Shown here in pieces: positions 57,165 through 64,000 of a DNA stretch of 64,000 bases; positions within the stretch are counted from its first letter, which is position 1, and every line of letters begins with the position of its first letter. This DNA comes from Halichoerus grypus. Its lineage: Eukaryota; Chordata; Mammalia; Carnivora; Phocidae. The stretch spans positions 132,351,444 to 132,415,443 of the forward strand of contig NC_135719.1 of NCBI RefSeq assembly GCF_964656455.1, in the 5' to 3' direction. The translations under genes and the position numbers were made by a program. The notes beneath the pieces are model-generated. The model ran no database searches and was not told where the DNA came from. It worked only from the letters and a program-made list of their open reading frames with translations.

Positions 57165-57330
57165 CCAGATGGCAAGGCAGAGTGGAAGATGCTTTGGATG
57201 GGAAAACACGGACTTGGATTCTAGACTGAATACACACTAACTAGCTGTGTGACTTTGGAAAAGTCATTTTCTTGAGTACATTTTCCTCATTTATAAAATA
57301 TATCAGTTTAGTTATATAGTCTTTGTGGTA
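57165..57330 (+). mobile_element. MIR
   Basis: 'acttggattctagactgaat', 'ctagctgtgtgactttggaa', 'aagtcattttcttgagtaca' and 'ttttcctcatttataaaata' follow the MIR body in order. Confidence 0.88.
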
Positions 57331-58649
57331 CTTTATTATTCTAAAATTTTATGAACTTGCATCTATAAACCTCTCTCTTTTATGATTATATCTTCTGATG
57401 GCAGAATAGCTGATCCAGCTGTTTCTGATTATCCAACTCACCTACAACCCAGGTTGTCTGAGTGAATTACTGGAATATTCCAAAAATGACTCAACAGTCT
57501 GACATTTTAAAGGGGGCTAAATCATTTTGAAATACAACCAACATATGTTAAACTATGTTAACCCATTTAACATAACAATTTTGTGTCAAATTAAAACAAT
57601 ATATTTAACATCAGTATTAAAATAGCAAATCACAGATGATGAATTCTTCTCACTGGACATATTATGTACTGCAAATAAAGTAATCAGACTGTGTACTAAC
57701 AATATGATAAAAATGTGTTTTTTTCTTGTCAGTTCCTGTACACAAAAGTCGGGAAAAAAAACCAGTTTTCAAAAACCTGCACATAAATGTCATGAACCTT
57801 TTCAAAATTTCTACAGGTAACAATATCTGTTGTGTAATTTGCGGATTAGAATTTAGAAGTCAAGGACTGTTCATCTGTATTTTATATAAGTGTCAGATGC
57901 AAAAAGCCAGTCATTAAATGAATTTTATGATGATAATAATGATGATGGTGATCACAGTGCTGAAAAACTAGGAAGTTAGCATTACTTTTCAATGATGCCA
58001 ATTATCCGGATTTTAATAGTCTTAATAATGTGTCTCTTTAATGCTTTGATAAGAGACAGTCCCATAGGGCTAGAATTTTTTTGAAGTGTTTGCGTTTGGC
58101 AAATGTTGCACTGAGGCCACACAAAATTAACTCTGAAGATTTGACTAAATATTTGATGCCTTCATGAGCAGTCTTCAAGAAGAAATTCTGGGGCCATTTC
58201 AATTTTATCTCAATCAAATATCCTCTGACTATACCCTTAGCGTATTTCATATAGGTTGTGGTCAAGTTACAAAGAAAATAATTGAAATCAATGGTAATAG
58301 AATAATTTTGTTTTAGGAAAATATTTCAACTGTGTCTTGTACTCTTCCTGCACATCTTTTATTTGTTCTTAATTTGAGTGTTGATGAACTGCAAGTATTT
58401 TTGCTGCTAATGCTTCCTGAGGAATGGTCGTATCTGCCAAAATAAATGAAATTCGGCTGCTTAATGGGGTTTTTCTTTGTCGATATTTTAAGTGAACACA
58501 TTGTCAGTAGACTCAAACGAGCTTTAAAATCTAGAATGTGTGAGGGCAAGAATGTGTGAGGAAAGAAGATCAAACTGGCGAGACAGTCTGTAGAGTCAGA
58601 AAAACCTATTTTTCTCCATGACTCTTCTTAGAAAGTCAGTGAACTGTAG
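57331..58649. other. About 1.3 kb of single-copy sequence, no gene seen
   Basis: No repeat family recognised. Two minus-strand frames of 75-86 codons (58.0-58.6 kb) have no recognisable domain. Confidence 0.5.
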
Positions 58650-58855
58650 TATCTAAGAGCGGAAGTGGATCGTCTGGGCTTGACTGCCGATTCCATTGTT
58701 GGACAAGCTGTGTAATGCTTGGCAAGTTACTGCACTTCTCTGTGCCTTCATTTCTGCAACTGAGAAATGGAGATGATGATTAGATCTACTTTACAGGTTT
58801 GGGATAACGATTAAGTGAGTCCTAGCTCTGAGTAAGTGAGTAATAAACATACATT
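58650..58855 (+). mobile_element. MIR
   Basis: 'tcgtctgggcttgactgccg', 'ttggacaagctgtgtaatgc', 'cttggcaagttactgcactt', 'ctctgtgccttcatttctgc' and 'agtgagtaataaacat' follow the MIR body. One of the best preserved copies in the window. Confidence 0.9.
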
Positions 58856-59099
58856 ACCGATATTCTCATTACTTACAAAGAATTGCTCTTTTCCAAAAAT
58901 ATAAAGGATACTTTCTACTTTCTAAAGGAACTTCCCAATGGTACTTCCATTGGTAGGGCGGCTTGTATTTTTCAGAAGTATCCACAGTAATATCCTGCAT
59001 GCCTTTCTAAAACTTGGCAACTTCTCAATCAAATGATGGAGTCTAATACCTGCCTTAAGCATTGGCTGGTTTTAATGACTCGTTCTAATGAACGGAATA

Positions 59100-59490
59100 T
59101 AGAATGTGGCAAGAGAGACACTGTGACCTCTGAGGCTGGTCATAGAAGGTGATAGAGTTTCTGTCCCTCTTTCCCTCTCAGTTCTTTCTGTGTCTCCAGA
59201 TGTTTACCCTGGGAAGCCAGCCCCCATGCCGTGAGGGAGCCCAGGCCACCCAGAGAGACCATATGTAGTTGTTCCAGATGACTGTCCCAGCTAGGGACTC
59301 GCTGCCCCCCAGACATGTGAGTGAGCAAGGCTTCTGATGATCTCAGCATTACAGCTGATGCCAGTGGAGCTGAGAGGAGCTTTCCTTGCCAAAGCCTGCC
59401 CAAATTGCAGATTAATGAATAAAATAAATGTTATTGTTTTAAGCCACACATTTTGTGATGATGTGTTATACAGCAGAGTAGGCAATGCAG
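59100..59490 (+). mobile_element. MLT1-type MaLR LTR
   Basis: 'gggaagccagcccccatgcc', 'gtgagggagcccaggccacc', 'catgtgagtgagcaaggctt', 'ataaaataaatgttattgtt' and 'ttaagccacacattttgtga' are MLT1 landmarks ending near 'cagcagagtaggcaatgcag'. GC-richer than its surroundings, which accounts for the overlapping frames. Confidence 0.82.
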
Positions 59491-59535
59491 ATGTACGGTA
59501 AATTAGAAGGTGCCTGCAAAAATATAAGGGGCTGT

Positions 59536-59940
59536 GATGTTAATTTTATGTGTTGTAAAATTTGACTGGGCCCAAAGATGCACCTTACCAGTGCAGGTAG
59601 ACATGATCCAGTCCTGAGTAGAACAAAAAGGCAGAGGAAGAACACATTTGCTCTCTGGGCTTGAGCTGGGACATGCATCTTCTGCCCTTGAACATTGGTG
59701 CTCCTGGTTCTTGCTGCTTCAGATTGGACTTGCATCATTAGCTCCCCTGGTTCCCTGGCCTTCACACTCGGACTGGAACCACACTGCTGGCTTTCTTGTT
59801 TCTCCAGCGTGCAGAAAGCTGATCTTAGGACTTCACAGCCTCCATAACTGTGTAATCCAATTTCTGTAATAAATCCCCTCTTTCATATCTCTCTGGGTAT
59901 CCTCTTGGTTCTGTTTCTCTGGTGGAGAACCCTAATACAC
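59536..59940 (+). mobile_element. LTR-like ancient repeat (unit A), second copy
   Basis: Same family as 56136-56580: 'aattttatgtgttgtaaaat', 'ttgactgggcccaaagatgc', 'gagtagaacaaaaaggcaga', 'cacactcggactggaaccac', 'ttctgtaataaatcccctct', 'ggttctgtttctctggtgga' and terminal 'gaaccctaatacac'. This copy keeps the middle part that the other has altered. Confidence 0.68.
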
Positions 59941-59985
59941 TGAGTAATGCTCGAGTCTACCCAGGCATAAGTAATGATAAAGTTT

Positions 59986-60226
59986 AAATAAAGATACAAA
60001 AATCGGGGCGCCTGGGTGGCTCAGTTGGTTAAGCGACTGCCTTCGGCTCGGGTCATGATCCTGGAGTCCCAGGATCGAGTCCCGCATCGGGCTCCCTGCT
60101 CGGCAGGGAATCTGCTTCTCCCTCTGACCCTCCACCCTCTCATGCTCTCTCTCTATCTCATTCTCTCTCAAATAAATAAATAAAATCTTTTAAAAAAATA
60201 AAATAAAAAAATAAAGATACGAAAAT
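59986..60226 (+). mobile_element. SINEC with 18-bp TSD
   Basis: Body at 60004-60208 with intact head 'ggggcgcctgggtggctcag'. Flanking repeats 'aaataaagatacaaaaat' (59986-60003) and 'aaataaagatacgaaaat' (60209-60226) differ by one base. Confidence 0.97.
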
Positions 60227-60474
60227 AAAAATATGGCGGGCATCTGTACTTGAATCAGTAGGATAGAGATCAGGTTTGGGAGTCTGACATCTCTGGTTTT
60301 AAATCCTAGCTCCAATCTTATCTTGTGGGGGAAATTAGTGCAAGAAATTATTCCTTTTTTGCTTAAGTTTCCTTGGGATTGTGGGTAGAAATAGAAAATG
60401 ATAACGATAAAAACAGATAAGAAATAGAACAGAGTAAAACCTTGATACATGTCAGCTATTGTTTTCGTTCGTTC

Positions 60475-61035
60475 ACCTGACAATATTTTTAGCAAGTGTC
60501 CTCTATGTTTCAGGCACTTCTGTAGGCCCTGAGAATACACTAGCAGACACCTTTACTCCCACTTGGAGCTCAGAATCTCTACACAAAGACCCATTGTTTT
60601 GCATTTATGTATCAATGTTGACCTGTCATTACCTTACACTGCTTGAGTTTTTCTAGTGTGTGAACTAATTCCCTAACTCTTGCTTAACCTTCTCACTATC
60701 ACCTCCTTCCCATTATGGAGCCCCTTAATAATGATCTGTTCAGAAAGCAAATCTGAGCATATATTTTAATCAAATCCTTAGGCACTCCTCCATCACCTTC
60801 AGTAAACTTCTATGTATAACTCTTTCTGATCTCATTACTATAAGATCTGTTCATTCTGTTTTCCATTGATGCATTTGAGAAATATTGTTGAACTCCTATC
60901 AGACACTGTGGCACTGTGGACATACTGGGAATCATTGGTGAGCAAGACAGCATAGCCCCTGCCCTCATGGGACTTACACCCTATCTAGGACAATTAAAGA
61001 AGCTATAATAGTTCTATTATGATTAAAGGTGATCT
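60475..61035 (+). mobile_element. Scraps of ancient interspersed repeats
   Basis: 60490-60545 ('tttcaggcacttctgtaggc') and 60870-61005 ('tggtgagcaagacagcatag', 'cctgccctcatgggacttac') resemble the same unnamed ancient family as the start of 36705-37480. The sequence between them was not assigned. Confidence 0.5.
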
Positions 61036-61144
61036 GGGAGGACAATATATGGGGAACTTAAGAGTTCAGTGTTTCTGGGGAAAATGTGTTCATTTTGAGA
61101 CTTGGAGTATTAGAAGAAGTGAGCTGGCTTCATCTGCCGATACC

Positions 61145-61385
61145 TGTCTTAGTCTGCTCAGGAAGCTATAACAAAATGCATCAGATTGGATGGCTTAAAT
61201 ACAACAGGAATTTATTTTTCACAATGCTGGAGGCTAGAAGCCCAAGAACAGTGTGCCAGCATGATTGGGTGATGGCCCTCTTTCTGGTTCATAGCCAGCA
61301 CCTGCTCACTGTGTCCTTGCATGATGGAAGGGGCTACTGATCTCTCCGTAACCTCTTTCATAAGGCACTAATTCCATTCATGAGT
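61145..61385 (-). mobile_element. MaLR (MST/MLT1-like) LTR fragment, reversed
   Basis: 'ttagtctgctcaggaagcta', 'aggaatttatttttcacaat', 'gctggaggctagaagcccaa', 'ctcactgtgtccttgcatga' and 'cataaggcactaattccatt' follow a reversed MaLR LTR. Its far end is cut by the SINE fragment at 61395. Confidence 0.8.
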
Positions 61386-61394
61386 CTTCTACCC

Positions 61395-61520
61395 TCTGGG
61401 CCCCGCAGTGGGCATGGAGCCCGCTTAAGATTCTCTCTCTCCCTCTCTCTCTGCCCCTCCACCCCTGCCCCCCCGACTTGTGAGCACATGCCCTCTCTCT
61501 CTCTAAAAAATAAAAAGTTT
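61395..61520 (+). mobile_element. SINEC 3' part (5'-truncated)
   Basis: Only the second half is present: 'gtgggcatggagcccgctta', 'agattctctctctccctctc' and a short 'aaaaaataaaaag' tail. Older subtype. No tRNA-like head and no clear TSD. Confidence 0.85.
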
Positions 61521-62289
61521 TTAAATGAATAACTGTTTAATTCTATAAAATTAAATTTAATGCCAAATAGCCAAATTGTGTTTGTCTTTCTCATAAGTGA
61601 TTCACTTAAGTTCCCTATAGAATGTAACAATGACAAACACTTGACCACACCCTTTATAACACAGAAGTACATTAACTCATAGACTCAGAGGTAGTAATTT
61701 ATGATCTATTTTCTTTTCATAGCAATGGTGCTTAGAAATAAAAGATGGTGACAATAACCTTCTAGAGCAAAATCATACCAAACATTTGGTTTTGGAATGA
61801 AACATGTATAAGGGAAATTGACTAGCTGGAAAAACTGGTATTTCATTGATTGTGCTATCAAAATAAGTGTTTTTTTGAGGGTACTAGAAGGGAAGGAAAT
61901 CACTTTCCTTAATGTGGTCTTGTCAGGATTTTCTATGTTATTCATGTTTTACCAGTTTAAGGTGGCAGGGGAGTAGGGAAGGAAAGGTCAAAATCACAAA
62001 ATCTGCTACAATTTGATTTGCAACTATTTTTTTTTTTTAATTTGCCAACTGTTCACATTTTTCTGTGAACTTTTTTATAAAAGAAAAATATAGTTTTTCA
62101 CAGCTGTCATTGGATAATTTGATTTATTAGTGCCACTGAATAAGAAGCAACTAGATTCACACTGAGCGTTCTATTGCAATTAGTATTTTAGTGAAAATGG
62201 CCTGTATCTGGGTCCTGGACACCCTATTGCCTGCTGACATGGCCATTTCAGGCTCTTCAGGGTTGCTTATGGTTTGCTGTCTCCCACAG
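61521..62289. other. Single-copy sequence, no feature seen
   Basis: AT-rich with a T-run at about 62030-62040. No repeat or exon recognised. Confidence 0.5.
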
Positions 62290-63255
62290 ATTTTTTTTAA
62301 GACTTTATTTTTTCTAGAGTAGTTTTAGATTCATAGCAAAATTGATAGGAAGGTATGGAAATTTCCCATATACTTCCTGCCCCCCCACAAACACAGCCTC
62401 CCCCTTTCTCAGTATACACCACCAGAGTGGTACATTTGTTATAACTGATGAACCCACATCAACACATCATTATCACCCAAATGCCATAGTTCGCATTAGG
62501 ATTCACTCTTGGTATGGTACATTCTGTGGTTTTGCACAAATGTATAATGCCATATATCCATTGTTAGGTTATCATACAGAGTAATTTCACTGACTTGAAT
62601 ATCTTCTGTGACCCACCTATTCATCTGTGATCCACCTATTCATCCCTTACCTTCTTCCACAACCACAGACAACCACTGATTTTTTTTTTTTATCTCCTCA
62701 ATTTCTCTTTTTCCAGAATGTCATGTAGTTGGAATCATATAATTGGAATCCTTGTCAGATTGGCTTCTTTCACTTGGTAATACGTACTTAAATTTCTTCC
62801 ATGTCTTTCCATGGCTTGATAGCTCACTTATTTTTAACATTGACTAATATTTCATTTTCTTGATTTACCAGAATTTCATTGACTGAAGCATATCTTGGTT
62901 GTTTCCAGGTTTTGAGAGTTATGAATAAACCTGTTATAAATATGCATATGGAGGTTTTGTGTGGACATAAGTTTTCAGCTCCTTTGGATAAATACCAAGG
63001 AGCATGATGGCTGGAGTGTATGGTAAGAGTATGTTTAGTTCTATAAGAAGCCATCAAACTGTCTTCCGAATTGGCTGTACTATTTTGCATCCCCCACCCC
63101 AGCAATGAATGAGCGTTCTGGTTACTCAAATCCTTACCATTATTTGGTGTTTTCAGTGTTTCTGGATTTTGGCTGTTCTAACAGATGTGTAGTGGTATTT
63201 CATTGCCATTTTAACTTATATTTACCTAATGAGATGAAAATGAAATTTTTCACTG
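62290..63255 (-). mobile_element. Ancient L1M 3' relic, reversed
   Basis: 'gattcatagcaaaattgata', 'ccacatcaacacatcattat', 'atcatacagagtaatttcac', 'acaaccacagacaaccactg', 'ggcttctttcacttggtaat', 'gttatgaataaacctgttat' and 'tggataaataccaaggagca' are landmarks of old L1 3' ends read backwards. No usable frame. A small 20-bp duplication ('cccacctattcatctgtgat') lies at 62610-62643. Confidence 0.82.
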
Positions 63256-63374
63256 GCTCTAAAATTTGTGATGGAAATAATAATTACAAAAGAAAATTAT
63301 GAAAATACAGCAAGGGTTGAAGATTTGAATTAATGTTAGTAATTTAAATGATCAAGTTGACAATGATATGTTCA

Positions 63375-63530
63375 TGAATCATCCTCATCCCCATTTTAAC
63401 CTAAGGAAACTGAGACTTAAGGAAGTTATTTAACTTGGTCCAGGATCACAGTTATTAAGGGGACAAAACTGAGATTGGGAACTCCTTCTGACTCTAGATC
63501 TTAATCCCTGAAACTCTTAACCCTCACACC
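63375..63530 (-). mobile_element. MIR, minus strand
   Basis: 'cccattttaacctaaggaaa', 'ctgagacttaaggaagttat' and 'ttaacttggtccaggatcac' match the reversed MIR core. Confidence 0.85.
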
Positions 63531-63814
63531 ATATGGAATCTTAGAGGACAGTACTTGTTTATATTTTTTACTTTATCCATTCAGCATCTAGTTTAGAACT
63601 TGGCATACTTACATAGAGAAAAGCTCAGTAAACTCTTACTTGGCTGAACTACATTAAAAGAACCTAAACTCTTCATACCTGTGAAAAGTTTCAGTTCCCA
63701 TCCTTTATTAATCTAAAAAAACAAACAAACAAGAAAATACCAAAAAATTAATGGTTTTTTTTTTCCTTTCCACTTCTTATCTTTATTTTTTTTTAACCTG
63801 ATGGTACCTTTTTT

Positions 63815-64000
63815 TAAATTTATTTTTTATTATTAACATATAATGTATTGTTTGTTTCAGGGATACAGGTCTAATGTATTGTTTCAGGGGTACAGGTCTG
63901 TGATTCATCAGTCTTACAAAATTCATAGCACTCACCCTAGTACATACCCTCCCCAATGTCCATCACCCAGCCGCCCCATCCCTCCCACCCCCCACCACTC
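63815..64000 (-). mobile_element. 3' end of another L1, running off the window
   Basis: Reversed carnivore L1 3'UTR: 'cttacaaaattcatagcact', 'tacataccctccccaatgtc' and 'catcacccagccgccccatc', with the C-rich (G-rich on the L1 strand) tract at the very end. The T-rich stretch at 63815-63835 is the reversed A-tail. A roughly 30-bp tandem duplication at 63841-63900 lies within it. Confidence 0.9.

Noticed and set aside
57033..57237. Isoleucine/tyrosine repeat frames on both strands
   Set aside because: They are translations of the (TA)n microsatellite.
59140..59869. GC-richer frames on both strands as a short gene
   Set aside because: The sequence is accounted for by an MLT1-type LTR and an LTR-like repeat; the frames have no recognisable domain.
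3805..60208. tRNA-Lys genes at the SINE heads
   Set aside because: The tRNA-like parts are diverged, lack a full cloverleaf acceptor end, and continue into the SINE body and A-tail with TSDs. They are SINE heads, not tRNA genes.
1..64000. CRISPR array, phage, plasmid or operon
   Set aside because: No spaced identical repeats, bacterial gene density or ribosome-binding sites. The repeat content is mammalian throughout.

Overview
This is nuclear DNA from a placental mammal, and almost certainly from a carnivore of the arctoid group (bears, seals, mustelids and relatives). The evidence is 19 copies of the carnivore-specific tRNA-Lys-derived SINE (SINEC / CAN-SINE), many of the form that opens 'ggcgcctgggtggctcag' and ends in a CT-rich stretch followed by (aaataa)n. 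Carnivore-type L1 elements, MaLR LTRs, MIR and L2 relics are also present. The species cannot be fixed from this window alone. I see no host protein-coding exon, no tRNA, rRNA or snRNA gene, and nothing prokaryotic. The window reads as AT-rich intergenic (or deep intronic) sequence. Nearly every open frame longer than 60 codons is either a broken L1 protein, the antisense of one, or a chance frame.

Layout. 0-13.8 kb: mostly single-copy sequence with two MaLR LTR pieces, a 3' L1 scrap with a small internal repeat array, four SINEs and a roughly 44-bp micro-L1 at 9.3 kb. 13.8-20.0 kb: a complete but dead L1 on the minus strand, from 5'UTR to 3'UTR, with degenerate target-site duplications (TSDs) and a younger SINE nested inside ORF2. 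20.8-25.9 kb: a mosaic in which an old plus-strand L1 is broken by an inverted younger L1 block lacking a 3' end, and by an unidentified insert of about 0.5 kb carrying a SINE. 26.7-27.7 kb: an L2 relic. 27.7-32.7 kb: a nearly repeat-free stretch. 32.7-46.8 kb: an MLT1 LTR, SINEs, MIRs and two reversed MaLR LTRs, plus a 50-bp tandem duplication (37.9 kb) with a perfectly kept 32-bp core rich in transcription-factor motifs. 46.8-52.1 kb: a second repeat-poor stretch. 52.1-64 kb: dense repeats (SINEs, reversed ancient L1, several LTR-like units, MIRs), ending in the 3' end of another minus-strand L1 that runs off the window.

There is no operon-like cooperation to describe. What the window records is retrotransposon history: L1 machinery supplied the mobilisation, SINEs used it, and the nesting gives relative ages. 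The strongest unusual observations are: (1) a 31-bp templated filler inside the SINE at 41.35 kb, copied from single-copy DNA 1.4 kb away; (2) a poly(A)-only insertion with a 15-bp TSD at 55.98 kb; (3) the 44-bp TSD-flanked micro-L1 at 9.3 kb; (4) the duplicated Octamer/D-box/E-box module at 37.9 kb; and (5) the L1 sandwich at 21.6-24.6 kb. I did not find a new enzymatic or defence system. Family names come from recognition by eye, not from a database search.
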